NCBI GenBank assembly: GCA_009908855.1
Contig: JAAAOM010000068.1
Location: 1-52,820, forward strand
Source of the DNA: Bacteroidota bacterium
GTDB lineage: Bacteria > Bacteroidota > Bacteroidia > Bacteroidales > JAAAOM01
DNA length: 52,820 bases
Direction of reading: 5' to 3'
Part shown: positions 38,373 through 47,545 of the stretch, one piece after another
Numbering within the stretch: position 1 is the stretch's first letter
Layout of the letters: the number at the start of each line of letters is the position of its first letter
The notes under the pieces: generated by a model
Database searches by the model: none
Told to the model about the DNA's origin: nothing
The model's input: the letters and a program-made list of their open reading frames with translations, nothing else
Made by a program: the position numbers and the translations under genes

Positions 38373-39332
38373 ATGACAAAATTATTAAGTGTATTAACAT
38401 GGGTTTTATTAATTACAGTAACGGCACAGGCTCAACTTGATGAAGCAAAGAATGCCTTTAAAGCAGGCGCTGAAGCTGTTAACAACGGAAACCTTGAAGA
38501 AGCAATTGATTCATTTTACGAAGCCCTGGATTTACTGGATCAATATGGTGAAGAAGACGAAGTATCGATACAGATACGCGATGATATTGAATCCCGTTTG
38601 CCACAGTTAAATCTGCAGTTAGGAACCAATTATGCGAAGGAAAATGAAGATGACAAAGCCATTGAAACACTTGAAAATACAATAGTACTGGCTAATGATT
38701 ACAATGATATCGCAACCCTTGAAAGAGCTAAAAATATTTTATCGCAACTCTATTATCGCGAGGCAGTGGGTTATTACAAAAAATCGCAGTTTGAACCGGC
38801 GCTTACCAAACTGAATAAGGCCATTGACACAGATGCTACCTTTTTAAAAGCACTGTATCTTGAAGCCGTTATTTACAAAAAGCAGGAAAATGATGCGGCT
38901 CTTGAAAAAACAGCCAAAGCAGCCATGAATACGAAGGGTGATGACGAAACGGTTGAAAAAATTAAAAGCCTTGCCCATAGTTATTTCCTTAAAAAAGGAA
39001 ACAGTGCGAAAAGCGCTACCAATTATGATGAAGCTATAAAATTCATTAACAAATCGATCACCTACGACGAAAGTAATAACCTGGCCTATTTATTGCTATT
39101 ACAATGTTATAGCAGTCAGAAAAACTGGGATGAAGTAATTGAAACAGCTAATACAGCATTGAAATTTGAAGATGACGATGAAAAGAAAGCGGGCATTTAC
39201 TTCGAGCTTGGTAAAGCCTATGCCGGCCAGGGCGATACACAGGCTGCCTGCGATGCCTATAATAATGCCGCCGTTGGTAAATACGAATCCAATGCCAATT
39301 ACCAAATGGAGCATGTGCTGAATTGTAACTAA
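38373..39332 (+). CDS. Secreted tetratricopeptide-repeat protein
   Basis: The 319-residue protein has a signal peptide (LLSVLTWVLLITVTAQAQ, cleavage around AQA-QL). At least five TPR-like helix pairs follow (AVNNGNLEEAIDSFYEAL, LGTNYAKENEDDKAIETL, AVGYYKKSQFEPALTKL, NKSITYDESNNLAYLLL, ELGKAYAGQGDTQAACDAY). TPR arrays mediate protein contacts. With the signal peptide and no lipobox it is probably periplasmic. A consensus promoter precedes it and a strong terminator follows, so it is a single-gene transcript. The partner is unknown. Confidence 0.85.
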   Translation: MTKLLSVLTWVLLITVTAQAQLDEAKNAFKAGAEAVNNGNLEEAIDSFYEALDLLDQYGEEDEVSIQIRDDIESRLPQLNLQLGTNYAKENEDDKAIETLENTIVLANDYNDIATLERAKNILSQLYYREAVGYYKKSQFEPALTKLNKAIDTDATFLKALYLEAVIYKKQENDAALEKTAKAAMNTKGDDETVEKIKSLAHSYFLKKGNSAKSATNYDEAIKFINKSITYDESNNLAYLLLLQCYSSQKNWDEVIETANTALKFEDDDEKKAGIYFELGKAYAGQGDTQAACDAYNNAAVGKYESNANYQMEHVLNCN

Positions 39333-39355
39333 GATACAGTTAAACCATAAATCAA

Positions 39356-39386
39356 AAGCTGATCTGTTGCAGGTCAGCTTTTTTTA
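39356..39386 (+). terminator. Rho-independent terminator after the TPR gene
   Basis: AAGCTGATCTG and CAGGTCAGCTT form an 11-bp stem (one G-T pair) with a TTG loop at 39356-39380, followed by a run of six T residues. It lies 24 bp after the TPR stop codon. Confidence 0.9.
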
Positions 39387-39406
39387 TTTTCGTTCATTCA
39401 AAATAT

Positions 39407-39414
39407 TATTTTTG
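39407..39414 (+). promoter_or_regulatory. Bacteroidota -7 promoter element for asnS
   Basis: TATTTTTG matches TAnnTTTG exactly, 59 bp before the asnS start. A TTTTCG stretch near 39387 could be the -33 region at a plausible spacing. Confidence 0.45.
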
Positions 39415-39473
39415 TACTCTCATTATACATTCCAATTACAGCAAATTATACATAACCAAAAGAAACTGATGTA

Positions 39474-40862
39474 ATGAAAAGAATTAAAATTAAGGAACTA
39501 TTGACCAGCACTGAATTTGACAGGCAAGTGCATGTAAAAGGATGGGTAAGAACCCGCCGTGGTAATAAAAATGTAATGTTCATCGCTCTGAATGATGGTT
39601 CCGTAATTCATAATATACAAATTGTGGTTGATGTTTCCACATTCGATGAGGAACAACTCAAACTGATCACCACAGGATCATGCATAGCCGCTACCGGCAA
39701 GCTGGTTGAATCAATGGGCAAAGGCCAAACCGTTGAAATACATGCCACCACCCTTGAAGTATACGGCAGCGCTGATTCCGAAACCTATCCATTGCAGAAA
39801 AAAGGGCATACCCTTGAATTCCTTCGCGAAATTGCTCATTTGCGCCCCCGTACCAATACTTTTGGTGCTGTATTCCGTCTACGCCATGCCATGTCGTTTG
39901 CCATTCATAAATTTTTCAACGATAAGGGATTCTATTACCTGCATACACCCATCATTACCGGCTCCGATTGTGAAGGTGCCGGTGCCATGTTTCGGGTAAC
40001 CACCCTGCCACCTGTCAATCCGCCTGTTAATGGCAACGGACAGGTTGATTACCAGGAAGATTTTTTCGGACGTGAAACAAATTTAACCGTCTCAGGCCAG
40101 TTAGAAGGTGAGCTGGGCGCGCTGGCACTATCTGAAATTTATACTTTCGGCCCTACATTTCGCGCCGAAAATTCGAATACACCCAGGCACCTGGCCGAAT
40201 TTTGGATGATTGAACCCGAAATGGTGTTTTATGACATCCACGATGATATGGACCTGGCCGAAGAATTTCTGAAATACCTTGTTCAATACGCATTGGACAA
40301 TTGCAGGGATGACCTGGAATTTCTGAACAATATGTACGACAAAGAGCTGATCGGCCGCCTGCAGTTTGTGCTCGATAATGATTTTAAACGAATAACCTAT
40401 ACCGAAGGTGTGGAAATATTGAAAAAATCAGGGCAGACGTTCGAATACCCGGTTGACTGGGGCGCTGACTTACAAGCCGAACATGAGCGGTACCTGGTTG
40501 AAAAACATTTTGAACGTCCTGTTATTTTAACCGATTATCCCAGGGATATCAAAGCTTTTTATATGAAGCAAAATGATGATGGAAAAACGGTAAGGGCTAT
40601 GGATGTATTGTTCCCGCGTATTGGTGAGATTATTGGCGGATCAGAAAGAGAATCTGACTATTCCAAACTGGAAAACAGGATGAAAGAAATGAATTTACCC
40701 ATTGATGAGATGTGGTGGTACCTGGAAACCCGTAAATTCGGCACCGCCCCGCACAGCGGGTTCGGATTGGGTTTTGAAAGACTGTTACTGTTTGTAACCG
40801 GCATGGGTAATATAAGGGATGTGATTCCATTCCCCCGCACACCCAAAAATGCCAATTTCTAA
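39474..40862 (+). CDS. asnS: Asparaginyl-tRNA synthetase
   Basis: The 462-residue class IIb enzyme charges tRNA-Asn. The N-terminal OB-fold anticodon-binding domain is evident ([25 protein letters not shown]). Motif 2 is [30 protein letters not shown], with the RAEN(S/N)NTPRH form that marks AsnRS over AspRS. Motif 3 is [15 protein letters not shown]. Length is as expected. It has its own promoter candidate and no obvious operon partner. Confidence 0.97.
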   Translation: MKRIKIKELLTSTEFDRQVHVKGWVRTRRGNKNVMFIALNDGSVIHNIQIVVDVSTFDEEQLKLITTGSCIAATGKLVESMGKGQTVEIHATTLEVYGSADSETYPLQKKGHTLEFLREIAHLRPRTNTFGAVFRLRHAMSFAIHKFFNDKGFYYLHTPIITGSDCEGAGAMFRVTTLPPVNPPVNGNGQVDYQEDFFGRETNLTVSGQLEGELGALALSEIYTFGPTFRAENSNTPRHLAEFWMIEPEMVFYDIHDDMDLAEEFLKYLVQYALDNCRDDLEFLNNMYDKELIGRLQFVLDNDFKRITYTEGVEILKKSGQTFEYPVDWGADLQAEHERYLVEKHFERPVILTDYPRDIKAFYMKQNDDGKTVRAMDVLFPRIGEIIGGSERESDYSKLENRMKEMNLPIDEMWWYLETRKFGTAPHSGFGLGFERLLLFVTGMGNIRDVIPFPRTPKNANF

Positions 40863-41250
40863 ACCTGACAGCTATTAATGAACTGATGATAACGCCATAT
40901 TTAATTACGAATTTGGTAATCACATATTATTAGCCAAATTTTTCCATTTTTTTTGGCAAGGCTTCAACTACAACTGACAGTCACCCATGGTGCCTGATCA
41001 TCACGAAGTCGTTCCGGCAAAGCCATAAAACTGAACCGCAACATTCCATAAACACTGCATTTGGCCAAGTGGATGTTAGTGTGAAAGATTGTTTCTATTG
41101 AACATGAACACTCACTGATAAAACCAGGTTACTATATAATTAATTTTTGTGTCGTGCTAACAATGAAAATCAAGTTAAACATAAGCATTGTTAAACGGTT
41201 AACAGGTGCAAAAAATTATTAATTTTATCGACAGCAAACAATAGAGAAAA
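40863..41250. other. Intergenic region between asnS and rpoN
   Basis: 388 bp without a plausible gene. GCCAAA (40933-40938) and TTTGGC (40952-40957) form a weak inverted repeat rich in T, which might terminate asnS. The 3' half is AT-rich and presumably holds the rpoN promoter, but I see no clear consensus. Nothing else is recognisable. Confidence 0.6.
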
Positions 41251-42699
41251 ATGCTCAAGCAACGGTTACAACAAAAGCTATTACAAAAGTTATCTCCACA
41301 GCAAATACAACTTATTAAGCTGTTGGAAATACCTACCATTCAGCTTGAGCAACGCATAAAAAAAGAACTGGAAGAGAATCCTGCCCTTGAAGAAGGTGCG
41401 GAGAAGGAAGACCAGGATATACGTGAAGAATTACCGGGTGGCGAAGAACAGTCGGAAGACGAAGGCTTTTCCATTGATCAATACCTGTATGACGATATAC
41501 CCGCGTATAAACTGAATACAAAAAATTATTCGAAGGATGATAAAAAAACCGAAATCCCATTCTCAGTTGGCTCTTCCTTTCATGATAGCCTGTTGAATCA
41601 ATTGGGCCTTCGTTCACTGGACGAACGCAAAGAAACACTGGCGAAATACGTCATTGGCAATATTGACGAAGACGGTTATCTGCGTCGTGATATAGAATCA
41701 ATTGTAGATGACCTGGCATTCACCCGTAATATCACCACTTCACAGGAAGAATTATTGTCGGTTTTAAAGATCATACAGGATTTTGAGCCTGTTGGTGTAG
41801 GTGCACGTAATTTGCGCGAATGTTTGTTGCTTCAGCTTATGCAAAAGGATGATTCCGTATCATCCATACAACTGGCCAAACAAATCCTTACCCATCATTT
41901 CAATGAATTCACTAAAAAACATTATGATAAAATTAAATCCAGACTCGATATTGATGATGAGGATTTGCGTGATGCCCTGGATGAAATTTTAAAACTTACG
42001 CCCCGTCCGGGAGGCAGTTATTCCGATCCGCATGACAAATCGGCCGAACAGATCGTCCCCGATTTTGTACTTGAAAACCTGGACGGAGACCTCAATTTAA
42101 CCCTGAATGCACGTAATGTCCCCGAATTAAAGGTGAGTCGTACCTATGCCGATATGCTTGAATCGTACGCTTCAAACAAAGGAAATAACAACAGGCAACA
42201 AAAAGAAGCCTTATCGTTTGTAAAGCAAAAGCTGGATTCGGCCAAATGGTTTATTGATGCCATTCAGCAACGTCAAAATACATTGATGGTTACCATGCAG
42301 GCCATTCTGGAATACCAGAAAGAATATTTTAAAGAATGCGATGAAACCAAATTAAAACCCATGATCCTTAAAGATATTGCCGATCGTACCGGACTGGATA
42401 TTTCAACCATTTCCAGGGTAGCCAACAGCAAACACATACAAACCCATTTTGGTATTTTTCCGTTAAAATATTTCTTTTCAGAGGGATTACAAACCGATAC
42501 GGGAGAGGAAGTATCCACCCGTGAAATAAAATCAATTCTTAAGGAATGTATAGAAGGTGAAGACAAACGAAAACCCCTGACCGACGACCGACTGGCAGCT
42601 ATATTGCAGGAAAAAGGGTATCATATAGCGCGCCGTACAGTAGCCAAGTATCGTGAACAACTCGGATTGCCTGTGGCTCGTATGCGAAAGGAATTGTAA
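41251..42699 (+). CDS. rpoN: RNA polymerase sigma-54 factor
   Basis: The protein has 482 residues. The glutamine/leucine-rich region I (LSPQQIQLIKLLEIPTIQLE) contacts bacterial enhancer-binding proteins. An acidic region II follows, then the core-binding domain (FEPVGVGARNLRECLLLQL) and the helix-turn-helix (DISTISRVANSKHIQT). The C-terminal RpoN box is present as ARRTVAKYRE, which reads the -24 promoter element. All regions are intact. No enhancer-binding protein gene is in this window. It ends 2 bp before the next gene, suggesting cotranscription. Confidence 0.97.
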   Translation: MLKQRLQQKLLQKLSPQQIQLIKLLEIPTIQLEQRIKKELEENPALEEGAEKEDQDIREELPGGEEQSEDEGFSIDQYLYDDIPAYKLNTKNYSKDDKKTEIPFSVGSSFHDSLLNQLGLRSLDERKETLAKYVIGNIDEDGYLRRDIESIVDDLAFTRNITTSQEELLSVLKIIQDFEPVGVGARNLRECLLLQLMQKDDSVSSIQLAKQILTHHFNEFTKKHYDKIKSRLDIDDEDLRDALDEILKLTPRPGGSYSDPHDKSAEQIVPDFVLENLDGDLNLTLNARNVPELKVSRTYADMLESYASNKGNNNRQQKEALSFVKQKLDSAKWFIDAIQQRQNTLMVTMQAILEYQKEYFKECDETKLKPMILKDIADRTGLDISTISRVANSKHIQTHFGIFPLKYFFSEGLQTDTGEEVSTREIKSILKECIEGEDKRKPLTDDRLAAILQEKGYHIARRTVAKYREQLGLPVARMRKEL

Positions 42700-42701
42700 G
42701 T

Positions 42702-43325
42702 ATGGTATCTATGAAATCAGAAAAAACGTTAGCCGAAATAATAAGTGTTGTTTTCAATCCCCTCATCATGCCCACACTGGGCATTATTATGTTGTTGCAA
42801 AGTGGTTCATTTCTAACTTTTCTGCCCGCACAGGTAAAATATTCCATACTATTTATCACCTCTGCTTCTACTTTTATTTTACCGGCCAGCTTTTTACCCA
42901 TTTTCTATTACAAAGGATTTCTGCATGGATTAGGCGCTGAAAGTCGTCAAAAAAGAATGATACCCTTGCTGTTAATCCTGGTTATTTATACCATTGGTTA
43001 TTTATGGGTATATAAACATGTTCCATCGGCTACCATTCGGGGATTTTGGCTCGGATTTACGTTGGGGGTTTTGCTCGTTTTTGTGATATCTTTTTTTTGG
43101 AAAATTAGTGCCCACATGATTGGTATTGGTGGTATAATAGGACTCATACTGGCTCTTTGGATCCGGTATCAGATAAACCTGTTTAATTTCCTAATTTTGG
43201 CATTTGTAGTGGCGGGGTTGCTGGGTGCATCCAGGCTACGCCTCAATGCACATAATATATGGCAGATACTAGGTGGGTTTTTGGGAGGTATTTTGGTCGT
43301 CCTGTTCACTGTGCATTTTTTCTGA
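42702..43325 (+). CDS. Integral membrane protein, degenerate PAP2-like
   Basis: The 207-residue protein has about six membrane helices. The C-terminal half has SAH followed by GIGGIIG, and SRLRLNAHNIWQILGGFLGG, resembling PAP2 phosphatase motifs 2 and 3 (SGH and SRxxxxxHxxxD). The first PAP2 motif (KxxxxxxRP) is at most RQKRMIP and the aspartate of motif 3 is missing. It may therefore be inactive or only distantly related. It follows rpoN by 2 bp and overlaps the convergent radical SAM gene by 57 bp at the 3' end. Confidence 0.6.
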   Translation: MVSMKSEKTLAEIISVVFNPLIMPTLGIIMLLQSGSFLTFLPAQVKYSILFITSASTFILPASFLPIFYYKGFLHGLGAESRQKRMIPLLLILVIYTIGYLWVYKHVPSATIRGFWLGFTLGVLLVFVISFFWKISAHMIGIGGIIGLILALWIRYQINLFNFLILAFVVAGLLGASRLRLNAHNIWQILGGFLGGILVVLFTVHFF

Positions 43326-44114
43326 TGTATCAATAACCATAAACCCTTCCTTTTTAAATCGTCCGGCAATTTCTGATAGTTCATCTGATGAAACCGGATA
43401 CAATGTAAGCAATGGCGTTGAACGGGATATTGTATAAACCATTACTTCTTGTGGATTAATTTTCTTTAAAGCACCTATCAATGCATCTATTTCTTCATCG
43501 CTGGTGTTATCTATCTTTTCACCCTTGTGTTCACCCTGCAAAAACAGGATTTGTATGGTTACATTGCTTAACCTCTTCAGATTGGCAATCACCTCTTTCA
43601 CTTTTATTTTCCCTTTGGGTTGATTAATGAGCTGAAATGTATGCTCAATGGCCGAGTCCAGTTTTTGAATATTCCCATCTACCTGTTTCAGTATTTCAAA
43701 TACATTTTCATTGTGCAGCATGGTAGCGTTGGAAAGAACAGCTATTTTACTTTCAGGGATCAGCTTATTCCGTAATTCAATGGTATCCTTTACTATTTCA
43801 GCAAATTCAGGATGTAGGGTAGGTTCTCCGTTACCGGCAAAAGTAATATAATCAGGATGGTGATTATTGGCTACCATTCGGGCCAGTTTATCGGTAAGTG
43901 CTTCATTCACCTGCAGGCGTGTAGGTAGTTTATTATTTTTGAGGTCATGGTGCGTCCAACCACACTCGCAATACAAGCAATTAAAATTACACAGCTTACA
44001 GTTTACTGGTAAAAGATTTATTCCCAATGATTTACCCAGGCGCCGACTTTCAATCGGGCCGAAAATAATTTCTCCGAACAGGAATGTAGAGACATCCATC
44101 ATTGAATTTTCCAT
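43269..44114 (-). CDS. Radical SAM protein
   Basis: The 281-residue protein has the CxxxCxxC iron-sulfur motif at C42, C46 and C49 (LCNFNCLYCEC), with an extra C39 just before. PDYITFAGNGEPTLHPEF and IAVLSNATML are typical of the MoaA-like/TYW1-like radical SAM barrel. IFGPIESRRLGKSLGINLLP is a recurrent opening in a family of uncharacterised proteins of this kind. There is no SPASM or other accessory domain. Substrate unknown. It is 9 bp downstream of the amidohydrolase-like gene and probably cotranscribed with it. Confidence 0.87.
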   Translation of the reverse strand: MENSMMDVSTFLFGEIIFGPIESRRLGKSLGINLLPVNCKLCNFNCLYCECGWTHHDLKNNKLPTRLQVNEALTDKLARMVANNHHPDYITFAGNGEPTLHPEFAEIVKDTIELRNKLIPESKIAVLSNATMLHNENVFEILKQVDGNIQKLDSAIEHTFQLINQPKGKIKVKEVIANLKRLSNVTIQILFLQGEHKGEKIDNTSDEEIDALIGALKKINPQEVMVYTISRSTPLLTLYPVSSDELSEIAGRFKKEGFMVIDTSEKMHSEQDDQNTSQKPT

Positions 44115-44123
44115 ACCCCAAAT

Positions 44124-44651
44124 TTACAAAAGCCTTTTTAACTTACTGGTATAACAGGGCCTGAAATTATCAAAATCGAACGGAGAAATTAAATTGATTC
44201 CCGGAGATTTATGTTGAGATAAACTACCATAAATATCATCCTTACCTAATTGTTGCGCACTGTGCAGGGTAAGTGAAAGCAATACATCATTGAATGACCG
44301 GGTTTCATGATCAATCCGCTGATTGATCAGTGCAATGATATCAAAATGAGGCAATTCATGGTTTGCCATTTCCGAATAAATAATACCCTGTTCATATAAA
44401 TATCGATCCTTGTTTTTATTTCTATCAGCAGGTATCGGTTGAATCTCCTGAGTAGCCATTATATGTTCTTTTGTTAGAATAAATGCAGGCGTTATTATGC
44501 CATTGTAAAATTCCACATGGGCTATTTCATGATATTCATCTCCCTGATCAATTAGTTGAGTAATAACACCATTATTGTTTAAAACCACTATCCCGTTTTT
44601 TACGGGCCTAAAAGAGCAGGGTAGCACATAATTGGCCGATATTTTTCGCAT
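44124..44651 (-). CDS. Short amidohydrolase-like protein lacking the catalytic core
   Basis: The protein has 175 residues. Its N-terminus (MRKISANYVLPCSFRPVKNG followed by VVLNNNGVITQLID and FYNGIITPAFI) looks like the beta-sandwich start of the amidohydrolase superfamily, where PGFVNTHCHLE normally follows. Here ILTKEHIMATQ follows instead, and no HxH appears. The C-terminus (LHSAQQLGKDDIYGSLSQHK, then PGINLISPFDF) resembles the amidohydrolase C-terminal segment. Together they read as both ends of a ~380-residue enzyme with most of the metal-binding barrel missing. The frame is intact, so it is either a retained non-catalytic protein or a recent in-frame deletion. The neighbour 2 bp upstream is the DUF4296 lipoprotein. 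Confidence 0.6.
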   Translation of the reverse strand: MRKISANYVLPCSFRPVKNGIVVLNNNGVITQLIDQGDEYHEIAHVEFYNGIITPAFILTKEHIMATQEIQPIPADRNKNKDRYLYEQGIIYSEMANHELPHFDIIALINQRIDHETRSFNDVLLSLTLHSAQQLGKDDIYGSLSQHKSPGINLISPFDFDNFRPCYTSKLKRLL

Positions 44652-44653
44652 GG

Positions 44654-45379
44654 CTATGGCCGGTAACGTATTTCTATTTCCTTAATTTCTACATGCGATT
44701 GATCAGATATACCATTTTCAGGTATGTATAATACATCCACAAAATAAGTTTCCTCCGGCATATTGCGTATGGTATGATTTACGGTATACAATCGTTTTCT
44801 GCCGTCTTTCACATATCCCCTGTAATTGCCCCGCTCAGCATAGGCTTTTTCACGGCCTTCGCTTTTTGCAAATACCAGAAGTCCGGGTTTATAAGTTTTA
44901 TCATCATTATAAATATGAGCATATACACGCACTGTATAAACACCAATGCCCATATCCGGAATTTTTATCTGAAAGGCATCGGGAATATCATCACCAATAA
45001 CCCGATAGGTGGTTGTATCTTTGTAAATAACGGTATCTCTTAAAAATTTTTCTTCATTTAACGGTTTATCCAGTTCAGTGAGATGGGCCAGTACTTTTTG
45101 ATAAACCTCATTCATTTTGTCGGGATGCCTGGAATACCATTTAATTGTACTGTCAAATTCAGCTTTTGTATAACCATATTCATTCCATATAGCCGACCGA
45201 AAATCGATGCTATCCGGATGGTTGACAATATCCACGATAACACCTGATTGTTTAAGGGCATCACCTACATGTAACCTGGTCATAATTTCAATAAAATCTT
45301 CTTCTTCAATTTTCTTATCTGATGAACCTGTGCAGGATGCCAACAGCAGTAAGAAAATAAGGTGAAATATTTTTTTCAT
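44654..45379 (-). CDS. DUF4296 family lipoprotein
   Basis: The 241-residue protein has a lipoprotein signal peptide with lipobox LLASC. The N-terminal domain (DFIEIMTRLHVGDALKQ, FDSTIKWYSRHPDKMNEVYQKVLAHL) matches the DUF4296 pattern of Bacteroidota. The C-terminal ~120 residues are beta-rich (YTVRVYAHIYNDDKTYKPGL) and not part of the domain as I know it. The function is unknown. The product is probably anchored in the outer or inner membrane facing the periplasm. It heads a three-gene set with the amidohydrolase-like and radical SAM genes. Confidence 0.82.
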   Translation of the reverse strand: MKKIFHLIFLLLLASCTGSSDKKIEEEDFIEIMTRLHVGDALKQSGVIVDIVNHPDSIDFRSAIWNEYGYTKAEFDSTIKWYSRHPDKMNEVYQKVLAHLTELDKPLNEEKFLRDTVIYKDTTTYRVIGDDIPDAFQIKIPDMGIGVYTVRVYAHIYNDDKTYKPGLLVFAKSEGREKAYAERGNYRGYVKDGRKRLYTVNHTIRNMPEETYFVDVLYIPENGISDQSHVEIKEIEIRYRP

Positions 45380-45420
45380 TGTTTTGGTAATAATTGCATG
45401 TAAAGATGCAAAAGAAAAAT

Positions 45421-45662
45421 TTATTTACGTCAATAAAAGAGATTGCTTGGGGAGGTTTAAGCATGAACACAGATAGAAGTTTTAACAGTAGGCAGGTTAG
45501 TTTTGCTATTGAAGCATGTTATTATCCTCACAATGAATATGTTACAAAGGTCATTGCCAAACAACCCTCTGTGGAATATGTTGGTCAATGAGCAAGCTAA
45601 CCTCAAAGGATGATCAGGGTAATCAGCCCGCCTGCTGCAGCAATCTACCTATTTATGTCAAC
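45421..45662. repeat. Dispersed intergenic repeat, copy 3, filling the gap before ribE
   Basis: This ~300-bp gap between the DUF4296 gene and ribE contains TATTTACGTCAATAAAAGAG, then GATTGC, then the 19-mer GAACACAGATAGAAGTTTT (45465-45483) shared exactly with copy 2 near 30 kb. A second partial module, GCAGCAATCTACC followed by TATTTATGTCAACC (45636-45662), matches the left end of copy 2. A 65-codon open frame here (45394-45591) lies in the repeat and is not credible as a gene. Confidence 0.7.
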
Positions 45663-45683
45663 CAAACGCAACAATAAAATAGT

Positions 45684-46283
45684 TTATTTACCCAATTGTC
45701 GTTTTACAATTTGTGTAATATACTTACCAATAATGTCAAATTCCAGATTCACAACCGTACCTGGTTGTATTTCATGAAAATTGGTTTCGTGATATGTATA
45801 AGGTATAATGGCCACCTGAAAGGATTTTTCTTTGGAGTTTACCACAGTAAGGCTCACCCCGTTCACGGTTATCGAACCCTTTTCAACGGTCATATAATCA
45901 TCCTGTAACGGATCGTATTCGAATGTAAAATACCAGCTTCCGTCGGCTTCTTCAACATGCGTACAGGTGGCGGTCTGGTCTACATGCCCCTGCACAAAAT
46001 GCCCGTCAACACGTGCATTGGCAACCAAACTGCGTTCCAGGTTTACTTTGTTACCCACTGCCAACTGACCTAAATTTGATTTTTGAAGCGTTTCCATGAT
46101 GGCTGTAACCGTATAGGCTTTTTCATCTTTTTTTACTACGGTTAAACAAACACCGTTATGCGATATACTCTGATCGATCTTTAACTCATTCACAAATGAG
46201 CAGGACAGGGTAAGATTCATATTCCCCTGTTTTTTTTCAATGGCTTCAACCGTAGCCGCTTCTTCTACAATTCCTGAAAACAT
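45684..46283 (-). CDS. ribE: Riboflavin synthase, alpha chain
   Basis: The 199-residue enzyme dismutates two 6,7-dimethyl-8-ribityllumazine molecules to riboflavin. Two tandem beta-barrel lumazine-binding domains are visible: MFSGIVEE with HNGVCLTVV in the first, and VDGHFVQGHVDQ with VNGVSLTVVN in the second. The signature GHVDQ is intact. I see no FMN riboswitch in the 180-bp divergent gap upstream. The preceding gap downstream of the gene is repeat sequence. Confidence 0.96.
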   Translation of the reverse strand: MFSGIVEEAATVEAIEKKQGNMNLTLSCSFVNELKIDQSISHNGVCLTVVKKDEKAYTVTAIMETLQKSNLGQLAVGNKVNLERSLVANARVDGHFVQGHVDQTATCTHVEEADGSWYFTFEYDPLQDDYMTVEKGSITVNGVSLTVVNSKEKSFQVAIIPYTYHETNFHEIQPGTVVNLEFDIIGKYITQIVKRQLGK

Positions 46284-46463
46284 AAGATTTTTTATTAATA
46301 TGCGCGAAGGTAATGATTATTCGAACCAGTGGCAATGGGTTTTATAACATATTTAGCAGTGCCGAAAGACAGGTTTGAATTTTTGCATCCATCGAAACAG
46401 ATCAGGAAGGAGGACAGCTTCTTTCAATATTACCACATTTCTTACTAACATTGCACAAATTTA

Positions 46464-47471
46464 ATGTACATGATATTAGTAACAGGCGCAACCGGACTGG
46501 TAGGATCACACCTGGCACTTGAACTTGTGAAACGTGGTGAAACGGTAAGGGGCACTTACCAACATGAAACCAGTCTGAAGAAGGTCAAGGAAACGGCCCG
46601 TTTATATGGTTCTGAGTATCTTGAATATTATCAGCAAATCGATTGGGTTGAGGCTGAAATAACTGATTATGGAGGCATTTACCAGGCTATTGAAAATGTA
46701 AACCAGGTGTATCATTGTGCAGGGATGATCTCTTTTCATCCGGGTGATAAGCGCAAGTTGCTGGAGGTCAATTACCGTGGAACGCGCAATATCGTCAATG
46801 CATGTCTTGAAAAAAAGGTGGATGCATTTTGCATGATGAGCTCAATTGCCGCCCTGGGCAAACCCAATGATGAACAGTGGTATACCGAAGAGTCATTCTG
46901 GAAAAATTCCAAATCAAAAGGTGGTTATGGTTACAGTAAGTATATGGGCGAAATGGAGGTATGGCGAGCAATATCAGAAGGTTTGAATGCCGTGATTGTA
47001 AACCCGTCCGTAATAATTGGTGCAGGGCATTGGAACAGCGGATCAGGCCTTTTATTTTCGCGTATACACAAGGGCCTGCGTTATTATACGCCAGGTGTAA
47101 CGGGTTATGTAGATGTACACGATGTGGTCAATACATCCATTAAACTGATGGAACAAAAAGCCTTTGGCGAGCGCTATATCCTCAATGCACAGAATCTGTC
47201 CTTTCAGGAAATATTTGAATCCATTGCCCATAACCTGCAAAAAAATAGCAAGCTTAAAAGAGCAAACTATAGACTTGTTCGTTTTATTTGCCGTCTCGAA
47301 TGGCTTAAATGGAAGTTAACCGGTATTAAACCCCGCATAACCATTCAAAATCTCAAATCAGCCTTCGATAAAAAATACTATGCCAACCAGAAAGTATGTG
47401 ATCAACTGGATTACCGTTTTCTGCCCATAGATGCAAGTATTGAACGCACTGCTGCCTTATTTAAAAAATGA
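46464..47471 (+). CDS. NAD(P)-dependent epimerase/dehydratase, dihydroflavonol-reductase-like extended SDR
   Basis: The 335-residue protein starts with the extended-SDR cofactor motif VTGATGLVGSHLALELVKRG. The catalytic region has MMSSIAALG and the YxxxK motif in GGYGYSKYMGEMEVWR, then VNPSVIIGAG. The second ATG at 46470 is an equally good start. The substrate-binding C-terminal part is not specific. This family in Bacteroidota is widespread, and no pathway neighbour indicates a substrate. Confidence 0.85.
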   Translation: MYMILVTGATGLVGSHLALELVKRGETVRGTYQHETSLKKVKETARLYGSEYLEYYQQIDWVEAEITDYGGIYQAIENVNQVYHCAGMISFHPGDKRKLLEVNYRGTRNIVNACLEKKVDAFCMMSSIAALGKPNDEQWYTEESFWKNSKSKGGYGYSKYMGEMEVWRAISEGLNAVIVNPSVIIGAGHWNSGSGLLFSRIHKGLRYYTPGVTGYVDVHDVVNTSIKLMEQKAFGERYILNAQNLSFQEIFESIAHNLQKNSKLKRANYRLVRFICRLEWLKWKLTGIKPRITIQNLKSAFDKKYYANQKVCDQLDYRFLPIDASIERTAALFKK

Positions 47472-47545
47472 TTTGATTATCCGCCATCATACATAAAATA
47501 AGTACCGAAAAAAGCAATTTTCAAAAAATGCTATTTATAATTAGT

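Noticed and set aside
41251..42699. A sigma-54-dependent promoter in the window
   Set aside because: rpoN is present, but I found no convincing TGGCAC-N5-TTGC site upstream of any gene here and no enhancer-binding protein gene.
45394..45591. 65-codon open frame between the DUF4296 gene and ribE
   Set aside because: It overlaps the dispersed repeat that recurs near 30 kb, where the frame is not preserved, and its product has no recognisable feature.
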